Source: Myxococcus terminator_A
GTDB lineage: Bacteria > Myxococcota > Myxococcia > Myxococcales > Myxococcaceae
Reading direction: 5' to 3'
Length of the DNA: 64,000 bases
NCBI GenBank assembly: GCA_049194865.1
Contig: JBLZWL010000001.1
Span: 186,001-250,000, forward strand
The notes below the pieces were generated by a model. That model searched no databases. It was not told the origin of the DNA and worked only from the letters and a program-made list of their open reading frames with translations. A program made the translations under genes and the position numbers. Shown one piece after another: positions 24,288 to 32,776 of the stretch (positions are counted from its first letter, which is position 1; every line of letters starts with the position of its first letter).

Positions 24288-24944
24288 ATGTCCTCGATCC
24301 ACACTCGTGCCCTGCTGTTGGCCCTGATGCTCGGAGCCGGGGCCTGTGGGTCGAACCCCAACGTTCGCGTGCGTCGCTTGGAGAACGGGCGCCTCCAGGT
24401 TGATGGCCCCCTGGCCGGTCCGTTCAAGACGACGGAGGCCCTGGCGGAAGCAGGGTGCGAACTCATGACCGCGCAAGGCGGTGCATCAGCAGGCCCCATG
24501 GGCTCCGAGTACTGCGCCCTCAACTACTATGCACCCGATGAGGACGCGTTCTATTTGAGCTACCTGTCAGACTTCAAAGACAGGCAGGACACCCGGGAGA
24601 TGAAGACCTGCTCAATGCCACAAGTCCTCAATGACCCCGCGCGCGTAAACGCCCTCATCACAGGCGGCGACCATACCCATCCCCACAATGCTCGATTCTC
24701 GCCAGGCGACCTGAGTGGAAGATGGAACCCTGCTCGCATCGTCACCGAGAAGACAGGACGTGTCTTCCAGCGAGAACTCTTCGTATTCCACCGACGCGGA
24801 GATGGAGCGTGCTCCGTGTACGGCTTCAACTATGCGACCCGCGTGGTCTCAGCGCTGCGCGGTGGCCAGTGGATTCAAATCGGCCAAGTCTACGACGACA
24901 ACGGGAACATCCGGATGTTCGAAGGCATGGGTTGGCAACCATGA
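24288..24944 (+). CDS. Lipoprotein with a JAMM/DUF4329-like HTHPHN motif
   Basis: A 218-residue lipoprotein with lipobox LGAGAC (Cys20). The mature part contains GPMGSEYCALNYY, DAFYLSYLSD, and ALITGGDHTHPHNARFSPGDL followed by WNPARIV and FVFHRR. The H-x-H-P...S-x2-D arrangement resembles the JAMM metal-binding motif and the DUF4329 domain found in some polymorphic toxins, but the spacing between the second His and Ser is one residue shorter than the classic motif. Codon use is less GC-biased than in the P450 next to it. It begins the accessory patch up to 26.4 kb. Toxin, peptidase or inactive relative cannot be told apart. Confidence 0.6.
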   Translation: MSSIHTRALLLALMLGAGACGSNPNVRVRRLENGRLQVDGPLAGPFKTTEALAEAGCELMTAQGGASAGPMGSEYCALNYYAPDEDAFYLSYLSDFKDRQDTREMKTCSMPQVLNDPARVNALITGGDHTHPHNARFSPGDLSGRWNPARIVTEKTGRVFQRELFVFHRRGDGACSVYGFNYATRVVSALRGGQWIQIGQVYDDNGNIRMFEGMGWQP

Positions 24945-24990
24945 TGGCGCCACACCGCTCCCGGACCGTGAAATCATGCGGAAGCCATCC

Positions 24991-25419
24991 ATGAAGACCT
25001 CCCCGCTCATCGCACTCCTCTGTGGCGCATCCCTCCTGAGCGGCTGCTCCCTGCTCGGCTACCACAAGCCCCGGAAGGCCGAGCGCGCGCCTCCCGAGGA
25101 AGCCTCCAAGGTGACGTTTCCAGATTCGATGGAGCAGGGAGTCCACCTGGATGGCCCGGCGATGGCGGCACTCGAGATCGCCATGAACGCGTTCCTTCCA
25201 CCTGACCGCAAACCGGATGCACGCGATGAGGCCCTAGCGCGATGCCTCGCGCGTCGAGACACCTACGACGCCTCGGTCCTGAAAGAGAACGACGACCTCT
25301 ACTTCGTCAGCTTCCTTCCCAGGCTCTCTCGCTGCGGCATCGAGCTGGAAACGCCCCTGATGGACGCGGGGGCCGTCTACGCCATCGATGCTCGCGGCCG
25401 CATTCTCGCGGAGCTGTAG
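24991..25419 (+). CDS. Small lipoprotein, function unknown
   Basis: A 142-residue lipoprotein starting MKTSPLIALLCGASLLSGCS, with the lipobox LLSGC and modified Cys19. ATG 24991 has GGAAG 8 bases upstream; an ATG at 24976 in the same frame is possible. The mature part has DGPAMAALEIAMNAFLPPD, two Cys (ARCLARRDTY, SRCGIELE) that could form a disulfide, and ends AIDARGRILAEL. I do not recognise the family. It follows the HTHPHN lipoprotein by under 50 bases and could be its partner or protective protein. Confidence 0.6.
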   Translation: MKTSPLIALLCGASLLSGCSLLGYHKPRKAERAPPEEASKVTFPDSMEQGVHLDGPAMAALEIAMNAFLPPDRKPDARDEALARCLARRDTYDASVLKENDDLYFVSFLPRLSRCGIELETPLMDAGAVYAIDARGRILAEL

Positions 25420-25487
25420 CATCGGGTTTGGGAGAAGGTGCGAAGACTGGCCTGAACTCGTCATGCCGAAGAGGTGCTGAATCCGGC

Positions 25488-25541
25488 GTGACCTATCGGT
25501 CGCCAACGGCGTACCACACGGGCATCACCCAGGCCTTTCGG
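25488..25541 (+). pseudogene. Decayed C-terminal fragment of a lipoprotein toxin
   Basis: Translation in this frame gives VTYRSPTAYHTGITQAFR, which matches the toxin at 45137-45778 (TYRVPTAYHKAITRAFR) at 13 of 17 positions. Everything before it (no lipobox, no HHLIP motif) and after it (no EEWQYG continuation) is missing, so only about 18 codons survive, placed immediately before an intact immunity-like gene, exactly where the full toxin sits in the other locus. Confidence 0.7.
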
Positions 25542-25558
25542 ACTCCAAGCCCTAGCCT

Positions 25559-26404
25559 ATGCGCGAAACCATCGAACTCCGTGTCGAGGAATCGGAAACA
25601 TGGCGACTCTTCCGCGACGACGAGGGCGTCGTGCTTCCAAGCGGAACGGTGCGTAAAGTCACACTACCCACCGACGATGAGCGCATGTCGCGCGTCAGGG
25701 AAATCGACCGCGCCCTGCGTCAACAAGGCCAGCTGTTCTTCGCGGGCTGGCGCATCCTTCGCCACTACTCCGCGCGAGAGCTGAAGTCCGCCGAGTTGCT
25801 CAAGCTGGGCCTGGAAGCCGTCTTCGAGCCCTCTGGAGAAGAGTGCGGGACCGGATACGACGAAGCCACCGCGTGCACGCTGTGTGGAGCGGGCGCCAGG
25901 CAGGTGACGGACTTGAGCCTGGACGTGCGCCGGATTCCCAAGCACGCGGCCCTCGCTCGAACCCTCGCGCACGAGCTGATCATCTCGGCTCGGCTCGCGG
26001 ACCTCTGGCGGGAGCGTGGAATCACGGGCGTGGACTTCCGCCCCATCCTGCGAGCTGGCACGAGCGCAGAGCCCGTGAAGGAGTGGAGTCAGCTCGTCCT
26101 GACAGCGCCCCCGTTGGACATCCTGCCCGCCACACTCACGGGCAATGACCCCTTCGACCTCGACGAGGACAACGCGCAACGCTGCCCCAAGGGCCACGTC
26201 GTCGGCCTGAATGTACTCTCCGAGCTTTCCCTACGACGCGGCGACTACGACGGAAGCGACCTGACCTGGACACGACAGCTGGTGGGGATGAGGAGCGGAG
26301 TCCTTCGCCCTCACCCACTCCTGCTCATGTCGCCCAAGCTGCATGGACTTCTGGCGGAGCTGAAGGTGAAGCGCCTGGACGTCGAAGTCGCGCACCTCGC
26401 GTAG
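25559..26404 (+). CDS. Immunity-like CxxCG protein (paralogue of 44292-45134)
   Basis: A 281-residue cytoplasmic protein starting MRETIELRVEE. It has ARELKSAELLKLGLEAVFEP, CGTGYDEATACTLCGAGARQ (a CxxCG zinc-knuckle-like pair), a helical LARTLAHELIIS segment, NDPFDLDEDNAQRCPKGHV, and a C-terminal DGSDLTWT...LRPHPLLLMSPKL. The paralogue at 44292-45134 shares all these blocks. Since the paralogue is paired with a lipoprotein toxin, and a remnant of the same toxin lies just upstream here, this is probably an orphan immunity gene. The CxxCG feature recalls the double-CXXCG immunity proteins of myxobacterial Sit loci, but the rest of the sequence differs. No homologue of known structure is recognised. 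Confidence 0.7.
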   Translation: MRETIELRVEESETWRLFRDDEGVVLPSGTVRKVTLPTDDERMSRVREIDRALRQQGQLFFAGWRILRHYSARELKSAELLKLGLEAVFEPSGEECGTGYDEATACTLCGAGARQVTDLSLDVRRIPKHAALARTLAHELIISARLADLWRERGITGVDFRPILRAGTSAEPVKEWSQLVLTAPPLDILPATLTGNDPFDLDEDNAQRCPKGHVVGLNVLSELSLRRGDYDGSDLTWTRQLVGMRSGVLRPHPLLLMSPKLHGLLAELKVKRLDVEVAHLA

Positions 26405-26414
26405 CCCCACCACC

Positions 26415-26669
26415 CTACCAGCGCTGCTGCGGCTCCATCGCCGTGGGCCGGCGCTTGTCCGTGGGCGTCAGTGCATCCGCGGGCGAACAGCGACAGACCT
26501 CACAGCCACGCTCGCGGTCCATGGAACACTCCGTGCCAGTGATGCACGAGAGGTTCCGCGACTCCTCGCAGCGCGTGTCGCCCTTCTTCTCTTCCTTCTT
26601 CCCACCATGGCCACAGCCCGCCAGGGCCACCGCCACCGTCACCACCGCGAGCCACCCGCTCCGCTTCAT
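26415..26669 (-). CDS. Small Cys-rich lipoprotein
   Basis: An 84-residue protein starting MKRSGWLAVVTVAVALAGCG, with lipobox ALAGC (Cys18). The mature part is short: a Lys/Glu-rich linker, then CEESRNLSCITGTECSMDRERG and CEVCRCSPADAL with six cysteines, which suggests a small disulfide-rich module similar to antistasin-like domains. It lies convergent to the orphan immunity gene and downstream of the RND transporter gene on the same strand, 61 bases after it. Function unknown. Confidence 0.6.
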   Translation of the reverse strand: MKRSGWLAVVTVAVALAGCGHGGKKEEKKGDTRCEESRNLSCITGTECSMDRERGCEVCRCSPADALTPTDKRRPTAMEPQQRW

Positions 26670-26730
26670 GTCCTGCCCTCCCTCTGCCACCCACCCGGCA
26701 CGAAAAACAGTTGCCGGGTGAAGAGAAGTC

Positions 26731-29208
26731 TCACGCCTCCGGCGCGGGCTGCTCCGGCTGCTCCGCCGAGGCCCCGTGCTTGCGCCGCCACCGCTCCACC
26801 AAGAGCAGCAGCGACGGGAAGCCCAGCAGCACGATGACCATGTTCAACCCGAACCCCAGGTTCGCCAGGTCACCAATCGAGTTCAACCCCGGGTGCTTCG
26901 CCAACACCAGCGCCACGAAGCCGATGGCGCTCGTCAACAAGCCTCCCGTAATCGCCCGACCCGTCTCCCCATACACGGAGATGAAGTCCGCACCCGGCTC
27001 ACCCAGCCGTTGCACCAGATGCACTCCCGCATCCACCGTGGTGCCCACCAACACCGGCAACACCATGATGTTCAGGTAGTTGAACTGCAAATCCAGGAGC
27101 GCCATCAACCCCACCAGCCCCGCCACCGACAAGAGCGTGGGCACCATGCAGATGAGCGCCGTGCGCAGCCGCCCCAACGTCAGCCACATCGCCGCCAGCA
27201 CGCTGAGCACCGCCGCCGCGAGAATCCGCGGACCCTCGCGCGACACCATGTCCAGGATGTCCGCCAGGATGAGCGCCTCGCCCGCCGCCGACACCTGACT
27301 GCCGTCCGGCATGTGCAGCCCGCGCACCTCCTTGGAGAAGCGCCGCGTGCCCTCGCCATCCGACAAGCTCACCCCGCCGCCCGCGTACACCAGCACCACG
27401 CCACCCGTGCTCCCATCCAGGCTCTCGAACTGGTGACGCACGCTCGCCGGCAGCTCCGCCTGCGTGAAGGGCTTCGCCTGCGACATGTTCATCGCGCGCG
27501 TCAGCGACACCCGCGTGTCCTCCGGCAACCGCTCCGGGTCCAGCTTGTTCAGCCGCGCGTGGATGGCCTCCAGCACCGCCCGCTTCTCCGACTGCTGCCG
27601 GGGCACCAGGTCCTCCAGCGCTCCCACGAAGTCGATGGTGGAGTCCTTGCCCCGCGCCGCCTTGCGCGCCTCCAACTGCCGGACGACTTCGCGCTCCATG
27701 TCCTGCGAGTCCGTCAGCACGACGACGGGCGTCTGCGAGTAGCCCAGGATGTTGTTCACCTTCTGGTCCAGCACCGCCGACGCCTGCTTGTAGTCCTCCA
27801 GCGTGCGCGAGTCGTAGTTGAACGAGATGCGATACGCCTGCGAGATGAGCGCCAGCACGGCAACGCCAATCACCACCGCCACGCCCCGGTAGGACCGCGG
27901 CAGCCACCGCCCCAGCAGCGCCATGGGCCCCGTGCCCCCCTGGTGCACGCGCGGCGACCAGCCGAACCGCGAGGCCACCCCGAGCAGCGCCGGCAGGATG
28001 AGCACGTACGCGAAGATGCTCACCAGCATGCCCACCGCCGCGATGATGCCGAACTCGCGAAACGCCCTGAACTCCGACAGCGCGAGGCTCAAGAACGTCA
28101 GCGCCGCCACCAGCGCCGCGATGAGCGCGGAGAAGCCCGTGTGCCGGAAGGACTCGTGCACCGCCGCCTCGGAATTCATCCCCTCCGAGCGCAGCGTCCC
28201 GTACCGCCCCAACAGATGGATGCCGTGCTCCACACCCAGACCGCCGAGCACCGCCGCCAGGAAGCCCGTGAGCAGATTCACCTGCCCGTACGCCAACCCC
28301 ACGAAGCCGTACGTCCACCCCAGGCCCGCGAGCACCGGCAGCATGGTGAAGCCCACCGACAGCGCGCTGCGGAAGTGGAACGCCAGGTACGCCAGCAGCA
28401 GCACCATGGCCAGCGAGGAGGCGGTCGCCAAATCACTGACGATGACGCGCTGCTGGTCGATCTTCTTCTTGAACGTCCCCGTCACCGCCGTCTTGAAGCC
28501 CGGCCCGTACTTGGAGAGGTCCTGCTTGGCCAGGAAGTCCTCCATCTGGGTGACGACCTTCTTCGAGTAGTTCAGGTCCGCGGCGCTGCCCTTGGGCTTC
28601 GCCATCAACACCACCATGCGCTCCGTCGGGTCCAGGTAGTACAAATCCCCCTGGCCGGAGAGCCGCTGGTTGGCGCGGCCGGTGTACTTCTGCTCGATGT
28701 CGGCGAAGTCCACCGACGGCGGCGGCGCGTCATCCAACCGGACGAACAGCGGGTTGGCCTGCTCCTTCTCCCAGGCGATGCGCGCGTCGATGCGACCCTG
28801 GATGGTCTTCAGGTCCTCCAGGTCCACGTAGTACAGCGCATGCTTGTCGAAGAACTCGCTGGGCCGCTGGTAGTTGACGTAGCGGATCTCCGACAGCTCC
28901 GCGAGCTTCGGCGCCATGTCGTCCGCGAAGCGCTTGAGCACCTCCGGCTCCGCGCCCATGCCCACCAACACCACGTTGCCCTGGCCACCGAAGCGCTTGC
29001 GCAGCTTCTCGATGTCCTGGACGCTGGGGAACGCCTTGGGCAGCAGGCCCACGAAGTCCGCGCTGAGCGTCAGGGTCCTCGCGAAGTAAGCGCCCAGCAG
29101 CGTGAGCACCAACGCCACCACCAGTGCCTGATACGGCCGCCGGTGGCTCCGCGCGGCGAGTTGGCCCATCGCCCCCTCGAACCGCTCCGACCAACGCTTC
29201 TCACCCAT
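26731..29208 (-). CDS. RND/MMPL-family lipid or metabolite transporter (copy 1)
   Basis: An 825-residue inner-membrane protein with two 6-helix halves, each preceded by a large periplasmic loop (about 55-235 and 440-620). The first transmembrane block after loop 1 has VSDLATASSLAMVLLLAYLAFHF and LGGLGVEHGIHLLGRYG; the second has GTTVDAGVHLVQRLGEPGADF, both typical of MMPL/HpnN-like exporters in which sterol-sensing-like motifs bind lipids. No adaptor or outer-membrane factor is adjacent. It is strongly similar along its length to the divergent gene at 29622-32150, so the two are duplicates. Confidence 0.85.
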   Translation of the reverse strand: MGEKRWSERFEGAMGQLAARSHRRPYQALVVALVLTLLGAYFARTLTLSADFVGLLPKAFPSVQDIEKLRKRFGGQGNVVLVGMGAEPEVLKRFADDMAPKLAELSEIRYVNYQRPSEFFDKHALYYVDLEDLKTIQGRIDARIAWEKEQANPLFVRLDDAPPPSVDFADIEQKYTGRANQRLSGQGDLYYLDPTERMVVLMAKPKGSAADLNYSKKVVTQMEDFLAKQDLSKYGPGFKTAVTGTFKKKIDQQRVIVSDLATASSLAMVLLLAYLAFHFRSALSVGFTMLPVLAGLGWTYGFVGLAYGQVNLLTGFLAAVLGGLGVEHGIHLLGRYGTLRSEGMNSEAAVHESFRHTGFSALIAALVAALTFLSLALSEFRAFREFGIIAAVGMLVSIFAYVLILPALLGVASRFGWSPRVHQGGTGPMALLGRWLPRSYRGVAVVIGVAVLALISQAYRISFNYDSRTLEDYKQASAVLDQKVNNILGYSQTPVVVLTDSQDMEREVVRQLEARKAARGKDSTIDFVGALEDLVPRQQSEKRAVLEAIHARLNKLDPERLPEDTRVSLTRAMNMSQAKPFTQAELPASVRHQFESLDGSTGGVVLVYAGGGVSLSDGEGTRRFSKEVRGLHMPDGSQVSAAGEALILADILDMVSREGPRILAAAVLSVLAAMWLTLGRLRTALICMVPTLLSVAGLVGLMALLDLQFNYLNIMVLPVLVGTTVDAGVHLVQRLGEPGADFISVYGETGRAITGGLLTSAIGFVALVLAKHPGLNSIGDLANLGFGLNMVIVLLGFPSLLLLVERWRRKHGASAEQPEQPAPEA

Positions 29209-29621
29209 GTTGCGACACCTGCTGTGTTGTTTGCGGGCTGAACGACGGCCGGCCCACCTTGGGCATGCGCCAACCAGGGAGTCAACGCGTTTATGCCGTA
29301 AGGCGGAATGTAAGGCACCGAATCACTTGACCTTCTCTAACAATTCCCGAGGGCCCTCGCCCGTCTGTCTGCCCGGCTGCTTCCGGGGGTGAATCGCGCA
29401 ACCCGGCGCGCCCGCGAATCAGGGGCAGTAGCGGCGGGTCCGCCGTCCTCCTGGGGGGCAGACGACCGGGCGGCGGGCACTGCATCACCCACGCCGAGTC
29501 CCCACGTTCCCGACCACATGGGGCCGCTGACGCGGACACCCGAGGGAGGGGAAGCCGTGCCGCTTTCCACGCCACCGGAGAGGCCGGGGCCTGGAGAAGA
29601 CGGACTGCCTACCGCGACGGA
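29209..29621. promoter_or_regulatory. 413-base divergent promoter region between the two RND genes
   Basis: No gene is seen. GTAAGGC occurs twice with a 12-base period (29298-29304 and 29310-29316), inside a less GC-rich stretch nearer the minus-strand gene; together with the flanking TGCC and GGCA it makes an imperfect palindrome. This looks like an operator, but no regulator gene is adjacent. TTGACC near 29331 lacks a matching -10. Most of the half next to the plus-strand gene is GC-rich and featureless. Confidence 0.4.
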
Positions 29622-32150
29622 ATGGATTCGGAGCCGACGACATCGAAATCCGGTGAGCGCCGCTGGATGCGGCACGTGGAGCGGAGCCTCGGGGCCCTGG
29701 CAACACGCAGTCACCGTCGGCCCATTCTCGCCCTCGGCATCGCCCTGCTCCTGGCGGCGGTCGGCGGCTTCTTCGCTCGCAACCTCAAGCTCAACGCCAA
29801 CCTGGTGGACCTGCTGCCTCACTCGTTCGAGAGCGTGCAGGACCTCCATGAATTGGAGACGCGCTTCGGCGCGCTCGGCTGGGTGGCGGTGGTGGGCGAA
29901 GGAGGCGACGCCGAGTCGCTGCGCCGCTTCGCCAATGACATGGCGCCCAAGCTCCAGGCCTTGCCGGGCATCCGCTTCGTGGAGAAGGAGCGCACGGGCG
30001 CCTTCTTCAGGGACAGGGCGCTGTACTTCCTGTCGGAAGAGGACCTGCGAGAGGTGCACCGACGGCTCGCCGCGCGGCTCGCGTGGGAGCAGCAGCAGGC
30101 CAATCCGCTCTATGTCCCGCTGGTGGACGACCCCGCGCCGTCCATCGACTTCTCTGACCTGGAGGCGAAGTACGGCGGCGCCGCGGGGCAGAAGCTGTCC
30201 TCCGCGACGGACGACTACTACCTGGATGCGAAGGCCCGGCGCGTCGTCGTGCTCGTCAAGCCGGAGATGACGTCGGCGGACCTGGCCTACTCGCGGCAGG
30301 TCGTGGACGAGGTGCGCGGGCTGCTCGACCGGCAGGACCTGTCCCAGTACGGCGCCGACTTCCGGGTGGAAATCACCGGCACCTTCCAGAAGAAGCTGGA
30401 CCAGCAGCAGCAGATCATCCGCGACATCACGGTGTCGTCGGCCGTGGCCATGGCGCTGATGCTGCTGTACCTGCTCTTCCACTTCCGCAGCCCGTTGGCG
30501 GTGGGGCTGGTGTTGGCGCCGGTGGGCGCGGGCCTGGCGTGGACGTACGGCCTCGTCGCCCTGGTGTACGGGCAGGTGAATCTGCTGACGGGCTTCCTGG
30601 GAGCCATCCTCGGCGGCCTCGGCGTGGAGCATGGCATCCACCTGCTGGGCCGCTACCTGCACCTGCGCACGGAGGGCGAGTCCTCCGAGCAGGCCACGCG
30701 CGAGGCCTTCACCCACACCGGCGGCGCGGCCCTCGTCTCCGCGCTGGTGGCGGCGCTCACCTTCTTCGTGCTGGGCACCTCCCAACTGCGCGCGTTCCGC
30801 GAGTTCGGCGTCATCGCCGGCATCGGCATGCTGGTGCTCATCGCGGCCTACGTGCTGGTGCTGCCGGCGCTCCTGGGCCTGACGGCGCGCTGGGGCTGGC
30901 GTCCCAAGCGGGGGACCGTCACGCCGCGCGAGTCTCCCTTCGGTCGGGTGCTGGTGCGCCACCGCTACATCATCACCGCCGTCTCCGCGGTGCTGCTGGC
31001 GGGCCTCCTGACGCAGGTGCCTCGGGTGCGCTTCGACTACAACTTCGGGACACTCGAGGACCAGGACCTGCCCTCGTTCGTGCTCGACCAGCAGGTGAAC
31101 GAAATCATCGGCTACTCGCAGACGCCGATGGTCGTCCTCACCAAGGGCCCCCAGGAAGAGCACGCGATGGCGTCCGCCCTCGCCCAGCGTCAGCGCGAGC
31201 GGGGCCCGGACTCCACCATCGACTTCGTGGCCTCGCTGTCGTCGCTCGTGCCTCGAGACCAGCCGCGCAAGCAGGCCGTGCTCCAGGACATCCACCGCTT
31301 GCTCGAGCGCGTCCCTGAGGAGCGCCTGTCTCCGGAGCAGCGCACGCACCTGGTGGAGCTGCGTCGGCAGAGCGAGGCCCGGCCCTTCACGCTCGAGGAC
31401 CTTCCCGCGAGCGTGCGCCAGCAGTTCATGGGCCGCGAGGGCACGCCGGGGAGCTTCGTGCTGGTGTACCCGGCGGTGAATCAGTCGGACGGGCAGGCGG
31501 TGCGAGCGCTGGCGCGCGAGGTGCGCGGCGTGGCCACTCCTGATGGCGAGCGCGTGTCCGCGGCGGGTGAGGCCATGGTGATGGCGGACCTGCTGGACAT
31601 GGTGACGCACGAGGCGCCGCTCATCCTCGGAGGCACGACGCTGGCGGTGCTCCTGGCCATGTGGATGACGCTGGGCGGGCTGCGCATGGCGGTGCTGTGC
31701 CTGCTGCCCACGGTGGTGTCGCTGCTCGCGCTGATTGGCCTGATGCCGCTGATAGGGATGGAGTTCAACTATCTGAACATCCTCATCATCCCGGTGCTCA
31801 TCGGGACGACAGTGGACGCGGGCGTGCATCTGCTGACACGCCTGGCGTCACCGGGCAGCGACTTCGTGGAAGTCTATTCGGAGACAGGTCGGGCCATCTC
31901 AGGGGGCCTGCTGACGAGCGCCATGGGCTTCGGCGCGCTCTTCTTGGCCAGGCATCCAGGCCTGAACTCCGTGGGGGCACTGGCCAGTCTGGGCTTCGCC
32001 ACCAATCTACTCGTCATGCTGGTGGCCTTTCCCGCGCTGCTGCTGGTGCTGACGGCGCGACGACAGCGTCGACACCGGGCGCGCATGGATTCGCAGATGA
32101 AGCAACGGGCGGCGGCGGGGACTCCAGGTCCCGAGCACGCCACCCCTTGA
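29622..32150 (+). CDS. RND/MMPL-family lipid or metabolite transporter (copy 2)
   Basis: An 842-residue paralogue of the 26731-29208 protein with the same layout: cytoplasmic tail with RSHRRPILALGIAL, loop 1 (about 60-250), membrane block with GGLGVEHGIHLLGRYLHL, loop 2 (about 455-635) and the second block with IPVLIGTTVDAGVHLLTRLAS. Shared rare segments such as LPHSFESVQD/LPKAFPSVQD and GYSQTPMVVL/GYSQTPVVVL show that the pair came from one duplication. ATG 29622 is the first plausible start; MRHVERSLG, 15 codons later, is an alternative. A Thr-rich lipoprotein follows 37 bases downstream and may be co-transcribed. Confidence 0.85.
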   Translation: MDSEPTTSKSGERRWMRHVERSLGALATRSHRRPILALGIALLLAAVGGFFARNLKLNANLVDLLPHSFESVQDLHELETRFGALGWVAVVGEGGDAESLRRFANDMAPKLQALPGIRFVEKERTGAFFRDRALYFLSEEDLREVHRRLAARLAWEQQQANPLYVPLVDDPAPSIDFSDLEAKYGGAAGQKLSSATDDYYLDAKARRVVVLVKPEMTSADLAYSRQVVDEVRGLLDRQDLSQYGADFRVEITGTFQKKLDQQQQIIRDITVSSAVAMALMLLYLLFHFRSPLAVGLVLAPVGAGLAWTYGLVALVYGQVNLLTGFLGAILGGLGVEHGIHLLGRYLHLRTEGESSEQATREAFTHTGGAALVSALVAALTFFVLGTSQLRAFREFGVIAGIGMLVLIAAYVLVLPALLGLTARWGWRPKRGTVTPRESPFGRVLVRHRYIITAVSAVLLAGLLTQVPRVRFDYNFGTLEDQDLPSFVLDQQVNEIIGYSQTPMVVLTKGPQEEHAMASALAQRQRERGPDSTIDFVASLSSLVPRDQPRKQAVLQDIHRLLERVPEERLSPEQRTHLVELRRQSEARPFTLEDLPASVRQQFMGREGTPGSFVLVYPAVNQSDGQAVRALAREVRGVATPDGERVSAAGEAMVMADLLDMVTHEAPLILGGTTLAVLLAMWMTLGGLRMAVLCLLPTVVSLLALIGLMPLIGMEFNYLNILIIPVLIGTTVDAGVHLLTRLASPGSDFVEVYSETGRAISGGLLTSAMGFGALFLARHPGLNSVGALASLGFATNLLVMLVAFPALLLVLTARRQRRHRARMDSQMKQRAAAGTPGPEHATP

Positions 32151-32187
32151 AGCTGACGTAACGCACACCCACGGAAGGAGGCAGGTA

Positions 32188-32643
32188 ATGGCGAAGCACA
32201 TGAGGCGGTGGATGTGGGCAGGTGCCATGGCGGGCACCCTGGCATTGGGCTCGGCGTGCAGCTCCACGGAGGCACCCATCGTGGTGGCCCAGGCGGACAC
32301 GAGCACCACGGGACAGCCCGCGACGGGTGGCTCGGGGAGCACGACGACGCCTGACACGACGACGCAGGACCCGATGACGCAGGACCCGACGCAGGCGGCC
32401 CCGGGCACGGTGCCGAGCACGCCGGAGCAGAACCCTGGCAGCACCACGACGATGCCGGGCGACAGCACCACCACGACGCCGGACACCACGACGACGGCCC
32501 CGGGGACCACGACCACGCCCACGTTCGACGGTGACGCGGGCATGGGCGGCTCGGGCGTGGTGCCGGGCACCACGGACGACAACTCGTCCGGCACGTTCCA
32601 GCCGCCCGCGGGCGGCGCGGTGATGGACGGCGGAACCTTCTGA
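32188..32643 (+). CDS. Thr/Pro-rich low-complexity lipoprotein
   Basis: A 151-residue lipoprotein with lipobox LGSAC (Cys24). The mature chain is built of Thr, Pro, Gly, Asp and Gln in short irregular repeats (TTTPDTTTQDPMTQDPTQ, DSTTTTPDTTTTAPGTTTT), a composition suited to an extended, possibly glycosylated surface stalk. It has a strong ribosome binding site (GGAAGGAGGCAGGTAATG). A similar but not obviously homologous lipoprotein occurs at 34917-35408. A strong hairpin follows the stop. Function unknown. Confidence 0.7.
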   Translation: MAKHMRRWMWAGAMAGTLALGSACSSTEAPIVVAQADTSTTGQPATGGSGSTTTPDTTTQDPMTQDPTQAAPGTVPSTPEQNPGSTTTMPGDSTTTTPDTTTTAPGTTTTPTFDGDAGMGGSGVVPGTTDDNSSGTFQPPAGGAVMDGGTF

Positions 32644-32667
32644 CGCCACTCGCGTCACCAGGTTGAC

Positions 32668-32703
32668 GAGGCGGGAGCGGCCTTCCACGGCGGCTCCCGC
32701 CTC
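32668..32703 (+). terminator. Hairpin terminator after the Thr-rich lipoprotein gene
   Basis: GAGGCGGGAGC (32668-32678) pairs perfectly with GCTCCCGCCTC (32693-32703) around a 14-base loop. No T tract follows, which is common in GC-rich genomes. Confidence 0.6.
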
Positions 32704-32776
32704 GCGTCGCATGAGCGGCGTCTCCAAAGCGGCCCCCCTGGACAGCGCCTCGCGCGCCTGCTTTGTCGCGCGAGTG

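Noticed and set aside
25242..25784. Plus-strand open frame containing the toxin-like fragment
   Set aside because: Only the 18 codons at 25488-25541 resemble the toxin; the rest has no signal peptide or domain and overlaps two better-supported genes, so it was kept as a remnant only.
26776..29241. 821-residue plus-strand open frame opposite the RND transporter
   Set aside because: Shadow frame created by third-position GC bias; composition is extreme (Arg, His, Gln) with no membrane or domain signal.
29298..29316. GTAAGGC direct repeat as a mobile-element footprint
   Set aside because: No inserted element, inverted ends or transposase is present; an operator is the simpler reading.
29337..31829. 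830-residue minus-strand open frame opposite the second RND transporter
   Set aside because: Same reason: antisense of a real gene with biased composition.
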